Positions 43,116 through 53,709 of a stretch of DNA of 64,000 nt are shown piece by piece. The notes under the pieces were generated by a model. It saw nothing but the letters and a program-made list of their open reading frames with translations. It was not told the origin of the DNA and searched no databases. This DNA is from Bimuria novae-zelandiae CBS 107.79. Its lineage: Eukaryota > Ascomycota > Dothideomycetes > Pleosporales > Didymosphaeriaceae. The translations under genes and the position numbers were made by a program. How positions within the stretch are numbered: the stretch's first letter is position 1; the number at the start of each line of letters is the position of its first letter. The stretch is taken from positions 91,873-155,872 of the forward strand of contig ML976695.1 of assembly GCA_010015655.1 (NCBI GenBank), written 5' to 3'.

Positions 43116-46100
43116 TCATATAAACCAACACATCCAAACCTTTCCAGACCTTGTACCTAGACCAACACATGTACCTGATAGGGTTGAGCAACTTGGTCGA
43201 TATTCTGTCGGGAGCCACACTAGATTTTGACCATTATTAGAAATCCAGGTACTATCTAAGCTAAGCACTGTTCCCTGACGTACAGCTTGCTGGGGTTTTG
43301 TCACGGTTTCAGAGTGTAGAAACGCAAAGATAGAGACGAGACCAGCGGATTTGACGGTGCTGCTATAGCCTTCGAGCGTCTGCAGGCACGCGCCGCTGCT
43401 CGCATCCCAGATCTTGACGGTGCGGTCGTCCGACGCTGACGCCAGCCTCGCCGAGTCGTGGGAGAAGGCCACCGAGGTGACGGAGCCGCCATGGCCCTTG
43501 AGCTTCTGCAGGCACGCGCCGCTGCTCGCATCCCAGATCTTGACGGTGCGGTCCCAAGACGCCGACGCCAGCCTCGCCGAGTCGTGGGAGAAGGCCACCG
43601 AGGTGACGGAACCGCCATGGCCCTTGAGCGTCTGCAGGCACGCGCCGCTGCTCGCATCCCAGATCTTGACGGTGCGGTCGTCCGACGCCGACGCCAGCCT
43701 CGCCGAGTCGTGGGAGAAGGCCATCGAGGTGACGGAACCGCCATGGCCCTCGAGCGTCTGCAGGCACGCGCCGCTGCTCGCATCCCAGATCTTGACGGTG
43801 CCGTCGNNNNNNNNNNNNNNNNNNNNNNNNNNNNNNNNNNNNNNNNNNNNNNNNNNNNNNNNNNNNNNNNNNNNNNNNNNNNNNNNNNNNNNNNNNNNNN
43901 NNNNNNNNNNNNNNNNNNNNNNNNNNNNNNNNNNNNNNNNNNNNNNNNNNNNNNNNNNNNNNNNNNNNNNNNNNNNNNNNNNNNNNNNNNNNNNNNNNNN
44001 NNNNNNNNNNNNNNNNNNNNNNNNNNNNNNNNNNNNNNNNNNNNNNNNNNNNNNNNNNNNNNNNNNNNNNNNNNNNNNNNNNNNNNNNNNNNNNNNNNNN
44101 NNNNNNNNNNNNNNNNNNNNNNNNNNNNNNNNNNNNNNNNNNNNNNNNNNNNNNNNNNNNNNNNNNNNNNNNNNNNNNNNNNNNNNNNNNNNNNNNNNNN
44201 NNNNNNNNNNNNNNNNNNNNNNNNNNNNNNNNNNNNNNNNNNNNNNNNNNNNNNNNNNNNNNNNNNNNNNNNNNNNNNNNNNNNNNNNNNNNNNNNNAGA
44301 AGGCCACCGAGGTGACGGAGCTACTATGGCCCTCGAGCGTCTGCAGGCACGCGCCGCTGCTCGCATCCCAGATCTTGACGGTGCCGTCCCAAGACGCCGA
44401 CGCCAGCCTCGCCGAGTCGTGGGAGAAGGTCACCGAGAGGACGAAATTGCTATGGCCCTCGAGCGTCTGCAGGCACGCGCTCCAACCGCCGCTCATTTCT
44501 GGCTTGATCGTGATGCCTTCTGGCTCTTCATGGTAAAATAGCTGCCTGATCAGGCTAGCTGTCGGACTAAACAACAGCGCAGATGCATACGTTTGAAGCG
44601 GGAAGCTCTCAATTGCTCTTTGGTGATACATGATAAACCGCCATGCATCATAAACAAGTTGGGTAAGCCCATCCTGATCTTGTACGTCCTAGTTACGTTA
44701 GCGCCTAGATCATTTAACCTTCACCATACTAGTATACGCTTTCTATATGCCATACCTGCACGAGTGACCATAACTTTGCCATGGACACTATACCTTTCCC
44801 TACGCTCTTACAAAGACTAAGCCCTTCTAGCCAATAGATATACTTCTTCTTTAAAAATTCGATAGCAACGCCTCTAGCCTGGAGGTTACTAACTCTATTA
44901 GCCAAAGACTTCGTCTTCGAGTCGTATAGATGGTCGATCCAGTAGACGCATGGGTAGCGTGACTCTGCTAGTGGGTCTGGATTAGGCGGTTCGGCATTCT
45001 TAACAGGAGATCCTAGAGCTTTCAGGCCGTACATATCCCTGTGCAATGTCCTAGAGAGAATCGCCAGCGACTTTAAAAAGATTTCCCAATGAACTTGTTC
45101 AGCACCATTAAGAAAAATCCTATCAGATGCCTGTGCGAAAAGGAAGTCCTTTGCAGACTGATGCACAAAGTAGACTATGTCTTCTCGCAGAGTAAGGAAC
45201 GATCCACAGAGGCCAATAATCTCTTGCACAGACTGTAAGTCGTCAACGTCCTCAAGCTGCTTAACAAGTGCGACTAGTTCGGCGATTGTAACAGGTCGAT
45301 ACAAAATCGCAGTCACTGCCAGTACTCGTAAACAGATCTTGTTACTGTCGGACGCGCTTATCTGGTGCATCATCCGCTGATACAAAGAGTCTAGCCCAGA
45401 TGGGAATAGGGCTAGCTTCTCGAGCACGTTCCATTTCGGCGTTCCTTGGAGGTTTTGGCATACTAACGCTACCCAAAGGAAGGTATCGTTCGCATTTAAC
45501 GTTAAGTGCTGGAGCACGGCGTCTTTAATCTCCGGCTTATAGCGCTTCTCTTGCGCCAGCTGATCTACTTTCTGCTGAATAAAGACCTTAACCGATGCTG
45601 CCACCGACTTGGCGTTCAGCTCGAGGCTCAGCCTCGTTTTATGCTCTACCCGCTCAAGCTCTTCCTCAATCGCTGGCCAGTTGCGACTAGAGACGATCCA
45701 CTTGACGTGGGACGATGCAGATGACTGCTTTGCAATAAAACTAAGCAGTTTTGGCAAATCAGTGACACATTCGTCTAGCGCGTCGACGATTAGATGTGTC
45801 GTGCTTAAGCTCCCATCTTGCAGCACATCGGCAAAAATTTCTGTCAAAACAACCCAGGCGTTTGCGTCCTCGAATAAGCTTCTGCCTGCGCGGTCATGCT
45901 TCTTGCGGACGTGCACTGCAAGAGACGGTCGCTGGTCCACGAGCATATATAGTAAGCCTCGTAGCACAGCCGTAGCGTTGTTGATACGCGAGTCGGTCGC
46001 TTGGCAGAAAAAGTACGACAGAAGGGCATTCCGAGGCATCGAATCTTGAAGCTCGTTAACGATCCCGCAAAGCAGCATCGTCTTTCCTTTGCCAGGATCA

Positions 46101-47011
46101 CCCTTCACCCATAGTAGCCGACTGTGTTGATCCTCTTGCCACTGCCTGAACGTGATGTTGTCCAGGACCCAGCGGTAGGAGTCTGCGAGCAGTCCGCCTT
46201 TAGTCTCCTCAATACGCTTCTTGTCATTACGCGGGTCTGTGCCGTGTAGGTCTTGGACACATCGTCTTGAACTGTCGATCTCGTCCATAAGACGCCTGAA
46301 GGCGCCAGCTGCGCCTTCGCCATACACTGGCGCTAGCTCGACATCGAGGATGCCTTGCAGAGAGTATGCCCGATCTTCATCGTGTTTGGTTATCCGGCCT
46401 TCTTTCCACCGCAGCCGCTCGTCGACGCTAAACTGAGAAAGAGGAATCCCATCAAGTGCTTTGTGCGAGATGCCCGTTATCTTTTGAATTAATGACTTTA
46501 GCGATTTCTTATCACCAAGCTTCCTCCCTTCTCGAGAGAAGAACTCGACAATGCTTGGGGCAAGTAGCTCTTGAAGCGTCCAGCCACGCGTGAACCATTG
46601 GCTTGTGCTAAAATCAGGCTCCCAGTGGTGGGGTATTCCGGTGAGCATATCGTCGTATTTCCTCTTCCCTATCGAAACGTCTGACAGATACACATAACAT
46701 CTCTTCGCGTTATGGTACCAGCGAAACATGGATCGGATGGCGTGGGAGAGCTCAGCCTTGTCTGTTTTATCGATGCAACATGTGTCCACCCAGAAGTATT
46801 GTAGACCATCTTGCCGTGCTTGTTGTCCGCAGAAGCGAATCTTCTCGTAGCCACGCTTGGCTATACTATCGCCTGTTCTAAGGTCTGCGAAAGTAACCTC
46901 GTCCCCATCTTCTCCCCAGGTGTGTGAAAGTATCGCATAGGGAGGTATCGCGCCATCATCGAAGCTATGGATACTGAGCTCATCGCTTTCGCTGTACTGC
47001 AGGAGCCGCAT
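43116..47011 (-). CDS. HET-NACHT-WD40 NLR protein (HNWD type), with assembly gap
   Basis: Exon 1 47011-44756, intron 44755-44689 (67 bp, GTATGG...GCTAAC...CTAG), exon 2 44688-43116. The start is MRLLQYSESDELSIHSF; the longer frame begins with a GTG and is not used. Residues about 25-155 form the HET domain (AILSHTWGEDGDEVTFAD, FWVDTCCIDKTDKAELSHAI, RGWTLQELLAP). NACHT follows, with P-loop GDPGKGKT at about 304-311 and Walker B LIVDALDEC at about 406-414. Exon 2 carries 42-residue WD40 units (DRTVKIWDASSGACLQTL...GH) and a closing segment with TEYRPSCSTLSGTCVGLG. Such STAND proteins oligomerise on ligand binding; in Podospora, relatives cause heterokaryon incompatibility. The N run at 43807-44297 breaks the frame only because its length is arbitrary. 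Exon 1 is intact, so the gene may be live. Confidence 0.9.
43378..44480 (-). repeat. Tandem 126-bp WD40 repeats, nearly identical
   Basis: The motif GCGTCTGCAGGCACGCGCC recurs every 126 bp on the left of the gap (for example at 43628 and 43754), again at 44337 right of it, and once more before the array start. Units differ at only a few positions, such as the codons behind WD/DD, GG/SS and TL/KL. High identity plus a few variable codons is the pattern of concerted evolution known for HNWD genes. At least five units are visible; more lie in the gap. Confidence 0.9.
43807..44297. other. Assembly gap (491 N) inside the WD40 array
   Basis: Unknown bases. Distance between matching repeat positions across it is 583 bp, which is not a multiple of 126 or of 3, so the N length does not reflect the true number of repeats. 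Confidence 1.
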
Positions 47012-47671
47012 GGGGTTGTATAGATGTGTGGTAGGCACAAGTAATGAGAACGGGACTCATGAGGCTGAGTTTCGTAGCCTGGAAGCGTAGGCGCGTGGTA
47101 TTTGCTAGCTATTGTCGTGCTACTGATGGATGGTCAGCATATAGAGAGAATGTTGAACAGGTGCACCAGCTCAGATACCAGCAGGACGCTGTAACTAGAT
47201 GTCGAGAGCTGAGGCTGCCGCCTGTCGCTGATTTCTTGGCTTAATAAGGAAGCCTGTATTAAGCGCCAGGCGGGGTAAGACATGGCTCCATGCATGCGCA
47301 GTGCACCGCTCGCGAGGCTGCACCGCGTCTGCAGAGGAAGCTGCAGTGAACATGAAGCCCTTAGCGCTGGTGGTAGGGGCACAAGCACTAACGCGCTCTT
47401 AGCTAGCCCATTAAAAGGCATGACAAACAAGAAAGCATTGGTGCAGATGCAACACTTATGAACAACATCGATATCTAAATTGTTACGGCTAGGATATTCA
47501 TGGTTAGCTCCTTGGCAGGTCCCAGAGTATATAGTCTGTCAGTCTCTCGTTACTCTACAATCAACGCAGTTCCTTCCCTTTCTCAGAGCCTCTTTGCTCT
47601 GACATAAATTCCTCTTTCTATTCAGCCTACGAAGCACCGAAATCTCATCAAATAGAGCCCAAGTGTGTGGT
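47012..47671. other. Upstream region of the NLR gene; no other gene supported
   Basis: Should contain the NLR promoter. A 98-codon minus frame at 47134-47430 shows no recognisable features. Confidence 0.35.
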
Positions 47672-47953
47672 CTAGTACATTTTGGCTACAGGCGCTCTCC
47701 ATGTAGATATCGACGCGCACGCTAGCCCAGGGGCGTCGTGCTTTGGTGACAGCGCTATTGGTCCTTCCGGCGCATCACTCTTGCGCTTGCGCCCGCGCTT
47801 TGGCTTGTTTGCCGAAGCTTGCTCCTTCGCCGCACGCTTTGCTCTGGCCTCGTCAAGGTCTTCAAAACTCATCACCTTAGCCTGGCTAGCTGGGTCCATG
47901 TTCGTGGTTGTGGTGATTGAAGGAGACCTCGGCGAGAAGGCAACAGCATCCAT
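47672..47953 (-). pseudogene. C-terminal fragment of a pogo/Fot1-like transposase
   Basis: Reads MDPASQAKVMSFEDLDEARA, then KRAAKEQASANKPKRGRKRKS and ends STWRAPVAKMY. The combination of an E-A-R-A-K-R-A-A-K-E helix, a basic RGRKRK patch and an (R/W)RAPVA(R/K)M ending is typical of the C-terminus of Fot1-type transposases in these fungi. No catalytic part precedes it; upstream is unrelated sequence. It is a relic. Confidence 0.6.
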
Positions 47954-48692
47954 CTCTAGTCTACTTCTAAGAATAGCTAGTAACGTTAAGTGACTGCGCG
48001 CTTAGAAGCTTCTAGAATTATGCGCCACAGCTTCAACTCTTTTAGCATAGTGCAGGCTGCACAGTACATTATAGGCCGCTAAGCGTTCCCAATCCTGCTA
48101 TGTCAGTATTCTAAGTCCTCTCGCTAAACGTGAAAGACTGGTACACCGAGCCGGACAAACTCGGAGTGCCCCTAGATAGAGGCTGCACGTCTTTATAGGA
48201 TAGCTGTAGCTTCTTTAGTTCACTATAAACTGTATAGGGCCTCCGAATGAGCAAGCTATGCTTCTATGAGAGGTAGACCAGGGGTCTGTTGTCGTTGCAG
48301 CTTCAAAACTCATCACGAAAGACTCATTTACGCACCTAAGGTTGTTGTAATTTTGCTATTTAAGGCTTGCAATAGATATAGGTGGATCTAAGGGATATAT
48401 AGTAATCTACTTGAATCTAAGAGTCTTTGCAGTTTGGTCATAACGTGCTTAAACAATGTTGGTGGTTCTGCGCGGAGGGATGTTCGACCCACAGGGATAG
48501 ACGTTACCTCTTATGTATTATATCACAGCAACCTAGCTGCTCATAACACAGTATAAGGATAGACCCGGAAACTCTTCAGGCGCTACTTCCCACCAAAGTT
48601 GCCGGTCTAATATCTTAATCGCGAGAAATGAGGATTTTGTAGCTCTTATAAATGTACAGTTATTTAGACAGATAATATATAATCCGCTTTAC
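47954..48692. other. About 740 bp without a supported gene
   Basis: No domain or splice structure visible. TAG/TAA are frequent in all frames. It may be unrecognisable transposon debris. Confidence 0.35.
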
Positions 48693-50228
48693 TCAACGAC
48701 CCTCAAGCTCCTGTAGTCTTTCTAATGCACCTAAAACCATCCTTGCAAACACCCCGTTTCCCCAGAGCATAATCTTCGCCTTGATCTCAAACGCCTTTGC
48801 GTGTTCCATGTTCGTTATCCGCCATAAATTCACGTGAACACTCTGGTCGTTCCCCTTTCCATACGAAAGTGAGCCCACAGCTTGTGTATGGGTCCTTCCA
48901 TCGTGACGCTCCAGACCGCCGTGTCCTCGCCGCAGCGAATCAGATCTAGGATCCGGAGCATGCAGGCAGCGCCAACAGCAGCTTGGTTCTAAGCACCAAA
49001 AAGGCCCGCATTGTCTTCCGCTTCAAAAATCAGAAAGGGGAAATGCAGGCGTGTGAGTCGGTCTTGAGGGAGTTCAAGGTCGACTTGTGGTTGGTAGGGA
49101 GCGAGACCAACACATGTCTGGCTTCGGGGTAGACAGCGATTCAGGGTCCGTTCCTGTTGTTGTTGAGGTGTAGCCGGAGGTATGCGACAGGGAATCGCCT
49201 TTGAGGGAGTCGAGGTCGGCCAGTGGGCTATCTATCGGAGGGTAGGTGAAGGAGCCAGCGCTGGAACTGAAGCTATAAGGCGGGCCAAGAAGTGACGCCG
49301 TTCCTAGATCCTTTAGCCCTATAGCCATCGGAGGTATAGTAAAGGGAGGCGGGACGACGGTTCTCTGCGGTAGCGCCGTTGCGCGTACAGGCTTGAGCTC
49401 TGCCTGTCACAGCTTATCAGAACCATTGACCTTCGAGACATCCGCCAGGCTGCTAAGCCTCCGCAACCGGCCCATGACGGTGACGGACGCATCAGCCCTC
49501 CAACTGCCTTCTACCAAACCCGACATCGCGCTTTCCCTACTCTCACAGTATGCCTTCGCAATGTCATCCACCAGAGTTTGCATCCCGGGCGGGACAGTCA
49601 GCGATCCGAGGTCGGGGGTGGCGGAGGGCGGTGCGAATTCGCGGTCGATAATATGCTGGCTTCGCTGAGGAGTATGGTGCGATACTCCCCAGGGTTTTTG
49701 GTGGGGTTGACAGATCGCCTCCTCGTCTGCGTCTTCTTTTCTCTACGAGTAGGATTCGGACGCTCGGATTGTGGGCAGCGTTCCATGGTCACTATCGTGT
49801 CCAGCGGTATTTTCGAGCCTCCGTGGTGTTGTGGGTTCGGTCACACCTCTTCTACGCTAGTGCCAGGAGGCACGGCGCGTGGCCAGCCCATTTTGCCGTA
49901 GTGGGGCAGGATAGGTCGCAGGTAGCGAGGGACGGCGACGCTTGTGAGGGACGTTACATAGCGCAGAGTCTGCATCGGAGAATGCGCGCTTCATTGAAGC
50001 TTCGAGGTCGGTGAAGGTAGCAGCAAACCTGTTTGCACTGCCGCCATCGATGATAGCCTGCTTTCGCTCCAGTTTCTTTGTCTCCTTCGTTATCGCTAAA
50101 GCGCATGTCTTGGCTTGCAGATAGGAGGAGTGTGCGGATCCGACGAGCGGTGTAAGTGACGTTGGTGTTGAAGGATAGGGTAAGTTGTTGCCACTGTTGA
50201 TGTTCCTGCTACCGTCATCGGGTGGCTA
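48693..50228 (-). pseudogene. Decayed gene resembling PD-(D/E)XK nuclease-like proteins
   Basis: One minus-strand frame is protein-like for over 300 codons (about 50228 to 49074) with only three internal stops: TAG after RRASWH, TAG after RASESYS and TGA after NGSDKL. It includes LAITKETKKLERKQAIIDGG, MQTLVDDIAKAYCESRESAM and a Pro/Ser/Thr linker. The next stretch is best read one frame away (LTRLHFPFLIFEAEDNAGLF, then a stop, then NQAAVGAACMLRILDLI and TMEGPIHKLWAHF). It then returns to the first frame (VNLWRITNMEHAKAFEIKAK...LGALERLQELEGR). The F-x-E-A-x and NQAA pattern is that of fungal PD-(D/E)XK nuclease-like proteins, but the usual Lys of E-x-K is Glu. Stops and frame changes make it dead; naming is by pattern memory. 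Confidence 0.55.
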
Positions 50229-50240
50229 CCTAACGTTAAC

Positions 50241-50450
50241 GTGTCCGTGCACTCAATGCACGTGGATCACCAAACATATCAAACTTCAACACCACAGCAG
50301 ATCCTCACCATGGCCGAAAAAGCCGACAAGGATGGCGTCAGAACAATGGGCGTTCTTACAAAGCCTGATCAGGTAACCGAAGATGCATCTCGAGACATTG
50401 TGAAAGACCTTGTCTTAAGCAGAGGAAAGAAACTGCGGAGGTAATCAAAG
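50241..50450 (+). pseudogene. Dynamin-family GTPase fragment
   Basis: The frame reads QQILTMAEKADKDGVRTMGV, then LTKPDQVTEDASRDIVKDLV. This is the part of the dynamin GTPase domain around the G4 motif (T-K-P-D), and the spacing to the preceding helix fits. P-loop and DxPG motifs are absent and the upstream part is scrambled (NVSVHSMHVDHQTYQ where a beta strand with Val/Ile/Pro is expected). It ends after RGKKLRR. A relic of a gene of the kind often found in fungal accessory DNA. Confidence 0.75.
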
Positions 50451-50745
50451 GTGTTTCAGGCATAGAACGGCGGAGTCATGGGTTGCCATGGTAGAGCGAT
50501 AAAATCTACCTGCATTACCTTGGACGCTAAAGTGTGGCGGAATCGGGAGGTTGGCAACTGTAGGAAGCTAGATCGAAGTAACCAAAGTATGTGTATTGGG
50601 TGTATTCTTTATATGTGCACTGATCAGAGGCTCGTAGATAGCAGGGCAAGCTGACTCAGGAGATTAGTGCCGTCATGTGACATAGCTCTAGGCTCCTTAC
50701 AGAAACGTTCCACTCTTTAAGGAAGGCAACATGCATACTTTTACT
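50451..50745. other. Spacer; no supported gene
   Basis: Short stretch between the dynamin fragment and the 3' end of the MADS-like gene. Confidence 0.35.
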
Positions 50746-51201
50746 CTAGCGTCGCTCTCTCTTTCCTCTTCTCTCCGTGATGCATGCTTCGCTTTGCTGA
50801 GTGTGTGGAGATGGCGCCGTGGCCAGTTGAACAAGGCCGCGAAGTCGGTTGGTGGAACGCCAGCTTTTGCCTTTGCGAAGCTCGATAGCAACGACTTGGC
50901 GTTTTAATGACTGGAGTGGGATAGAATTTGCCCTCGGAAGATGTTAGCTTGATCGCTTGCGCAAAGAGAAACTCACAAGAGCTTCTTGACCTGGAGGCAT
51001 CCAAGGCTGACCCGCTTCGTCTGTTGATACGAATCCGTTAAACCGACCGTTTCGATAAGCCAGGAAGTACACATGAGTGTCGTAATCTAAGCAAAGCTTA
51101 GCTAGTTTCTCGCAAAGTGTCTTTGATAGTTTCTGATAATTGTTGTTTACAGCTCGTCTAGTCCTCGACGCTAAGATGCGTGATTGCTGTTGACACGACA
51201 T
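50746..51201 (-). CDS. Small MADS/SRF-like protein, 129 aa, two exons
   Basis: Exon 1 51201-50977 and exon 2 50910-50746 join in phase 0 across a 66-bp intron (GTGAGT...GCTAAC...CTCCAG), giving 390 nt. The first exon contains SRTRRAVNNNYQKLSKTLCE followed by KLAKLCLDYDTHVYFLAYRNGRF. This resembles the second half of a MADS box (basic helix with KK-x-E-L-x-x-L-C, then a D-x-x-V-x-x-hydrophobic strand and NG(R/K)). Exon 2 is basic (LKRQVVAIELRKGKSWRSTN; ERRGKRERR). The typical N-terminal MADS residues are weak, so DNA binding is uncertain. Small stand-alone MADS-like proteins of this kind occur in fungal accessory genes (recalled, not checked). Confidence 0.55.
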
Positions 51202-51928
51202 GATTACAAGCTAAAGATTACGGTATTGCACTGGAGATATATGTGCATCGCTGCTGTAATAGACTTAGTGCAACTTTATTCTACTATTTGCGATGAATAA
51301 TTTTGGTTTTTAGTTCCCTGTTTTTTGTTTTCCGTTTCCCGTTTCTCGTTTTCCACTTTCCGTTTTCCCAATTCCCGGATTCTGATTTGCACATTCAGTT
51401 AAGCGATTTTTCGGCTAACTCCACTTATATCGCGCAGATCAACGTGGATTGAGCCATAATAAGAAGCACGCTTGCCTTCTTAAAGTAAGATTCCTTCATG
51501 AAAAACGGTTCTTATAATCGAATTGCCAGTTTGTGTTTCCCACGATGCAGAATTTCCATCTTAGAAAACTAATTCAAGAATGATGTGTAACTATCAGAAA
51601 GGCGCCGAGACTCGCTGTGATTGGGAAAGGAGCATCCTTGTACAGCACTTCGATAAGCCGATTTGAGTCCGAAAGACGAGTATATTCGCTATTGCCAAGC
51701 TTAGCAGGAAATGAAAGACCAAAATTCAGAGTTGTTTTGCGGTTTTTGAGAAATGCTGTTAACGTAATTACTTCCTGGCTTCCGGTTCCTGCTTCGGAAA
51801 TACAGGGCGCACTATCGCTTCGGAGGACCCAGCCAAATATCTCGTCGCGCTCGTTCAAGTCGGGACCACTTTAGAAGAGCTGGTGATACAGTACGAGCTG
51901 TGTTACGTAGACCTAACAATTGATAATA
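51202..51928. other. Intergenic region with a T-rich tract; no supported gene
   Basis: Around 51305-51375 the sequence is a run of GTTTTCC/CGTTTCC-like units (a pyrimidine-rich low-complexity tract). Overlapping frames at 51574-51874 on both strands have no support. Confidence 0.4.
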
Positions 51929-52288
51929 ACGTCCGTCCCCGCGTGCCGGGACGCACGGTGTGACCGGGCAGGTTCGCACTTCGGACCCTCGGAATCTCTC
52001 GTTCACATGTTGACAGCCCTACGGTTAGTTTGCTCTGTACCTGATTCCATCTTAGGTTGACTACCTCCAACAAACGCTGCCGCTGTGTTGGTCGTGCTGT
52101 TGATTGTTTCGTTGACGCAGCATGGAAACTATTACAGTAATTCTTATCGGACGTTAATACTCTAGGAGATCATTGTTTGCAGAGTGCGAATACATTATTC
52201 AGAGCTCCGTTGGAATGCATATGAGAGATACTGAGGGTCCGAAGCGCAAAGCGTCCCGTTACACCGTGCGGCACGCAGGGATGGACGT
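51929..52288. mobile_element. pogo-type MITE, about 360 bp, TA target site
   Basis: The ends form imperfect inverted repeats of about 60 bp: ACGTCCGTCCCCGCGTGCCG at the left, and at the right, read in reverse, ACGTCCATCCCTGCGTGCCG. Both continue with CACGGTGT(G/A)AC...CGCTTCGGACCCTC-like sequence. TA flanks both ends (51927-51928 and 52289-52290). The G/C-rich termini with GTGCC(G/C) resemble those of the large Fot1 element at 7713. No ORF inside, so it must be moved in trans. Confidence 0.75.
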
Positions 52289-52450
52289 TACAATGTTTTT
52301 CTCGTTAGCAGAATGTACGTGATTACTTTAACACATATTCATTGGATAAATAAATCAAAGGCTTCATTCTATGTTGATACCAGATGGAATAGTACAGAAT
52401 GATTTTAACGGACGCTGTGATAGGTACCGTTTGCATAATGTAATGTCCAG

Positions 52451-53233
52451 CTACGTCCTAACCTCTTCCTTAACATCCCAAAGGCTTCTTTGGGGCCTGA
52501 AAGACTTGTCATACACGCCATTGGTTGGGGAGTGGGCATCGCTCCAGTCAGAAGAGGTTTCACTATCATCAGATGTACTGGACTGGTATGAGTGATCGGA
52601 TTCGGCGGGATCGTATGCGCTATCGGAGTTATCCAAGTCGTCAAGGTCTTCAGAATCGTCAATGAAGTCGCTTTTATCTGTGAGCACATCATCCGAGTCG
52701 TAGTAAGATTCGCTGTCACTCTCTAAGAATTCTTCGTCCGAGGGTTCCATCCAGTCGTGTTCAGCGTGTTCTTCGTCCGAGGACTCTATCCAGCTGCGTT
52801 CAGCATTCTCTTGTGTGTGAGAAAGCTCAGGGATATCGTTCCTTAACAATGTCCTCAAGCTCTGCTTTAACTCATCCAGCATGTTTTCAACATATAGTGT
52901 ACAATCAAGTGGAAAGCTAGAATAGCGACGGGAGTATGATGAGCGTTTTAAACTCATTTGGCATGCACTTAGGATGCACCCATCTTTTAGGTTATTACCT
53001 TTCGAAATCCCGTTTTCGAAGTCTTTTGGGAAATCTTGATCCCGAATTTGGAATTTGAAAGAGGGCGCAGGAGAGGAAAGTGCAGATCCGCAATCGATAG
53101 GAATTCGGGCTTTGCCGAGACGCAGTGTGGGATCATCCTTACCGTTAGCTCTGGATTCTGCCCTCGCTATCCACAAGCTGGCTACAGATAATCGCCGTGC
53201 CTCTAGGCGCTGGTGAGGAGGAGTAGCCTGCAT
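52451..53233 (-). CDS. Acidic Ser/Asp/Glu-rich protein, 260 aa, single exon
   Basis: ATG at 53233 (MQATPPHQRLEARRLSVASL). Residues 1-110 are moderately basic with no signal peptide. A short helical stretch follows (YVENMLDELKQSLRTLLRND), then from about residue 135 an extremely acidic, serine-rich tail. It holds an internal repeat (RSWIESSDEEHAEHDWMEPSDEEFLE) and runs such as SDSESYYDSDD and DDSEDLDDLDNSD. Many S-D-E-E and S-D-S-E sites suit casein kinase 2. Tails like this occur in histone-binding, chromatin and nucleolar proteins, but no domain names this one. It is intact and close to the MITE at 51929. Confidence 0.65.
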   Translation of the reverse strand: MQATPPHQRLEARRLSVASLWIARAESRANGKDDPTLRLGKARIPIDCGSALSSPAPSFKFQIRDQDFPKDFENGISKGNNLKDGCILSACQMSLKRSSYSRRYSSFPLDCTLYVENMLDELKQSLRTLLRNDIPELSHTQENAERSWIESSDEEHAEHDWMEPSDEEFLESDSESYYDSDDVLTDKSDFIDDSEDLDDLDNSDSAYDPAESDHSYQSSTSDDSETSSDWSDAHSPTNGVYDKSFRPQRSLWDVKEEVRT

Positions 53234-53709
53234 GGCGCAGACAAACTATTATAGGTAAGGCAGACTCACTCTGCACTCGTTAACAAGAGAGCCCATGGTA
53301 CTCGTGCATGCTTCATGGGCAATCGAACTTGCTCCGCGGGAATGGGCTCCGCTTTTGGGGCCACAGCTGCAATTACATACGACAACACCCTAGATGTCAT
53401 CGAGTTTGTGTGCTCACTTAGTGATGTTATTGGATTGGAGTAATGGCCAAGAAACGATTACTATCATGGCTATGCCTTTAATGGGGCAGATTTCAATGTT
53501 ACTTATGCAGACTCGCAGCCTGTCTGCACCGCCACACAGGCGAGTGCTAACGTTAGTAGGCCCGTACGTCAGTCAAGAATAATATAAAATGCGGGCTTCC
53601 ATTTGAACCTGAAAAGCATCCACTTCGTGTTCTACACTTTCAGTATCACTTCATCATCGAACTTTCCATCATTTACAGTCTGCCGTCTACTATACCGTAG
53701 GTAGACTTC
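53234..53709. other. Divergent promoter region
   Basis: Lies between the starts of the acidic protein gene (minus) and the deoxyribosyltransferase-like gene (plus). No gene of its own. Confidence 0.45.

Noticed and set aside
43378..44480. Plus-strand ORFs of 285-375 codons across the WD40 array
   Set aside because: They are antisense shadows of the highly repetitive WD40 units and run through the N gap.
47134..47430. 98-codon minus-strand ORF upstream of the NLR gene
   Set aside because: No domain or signal peptide of convincing form, and it lies in the NLR promoter region.
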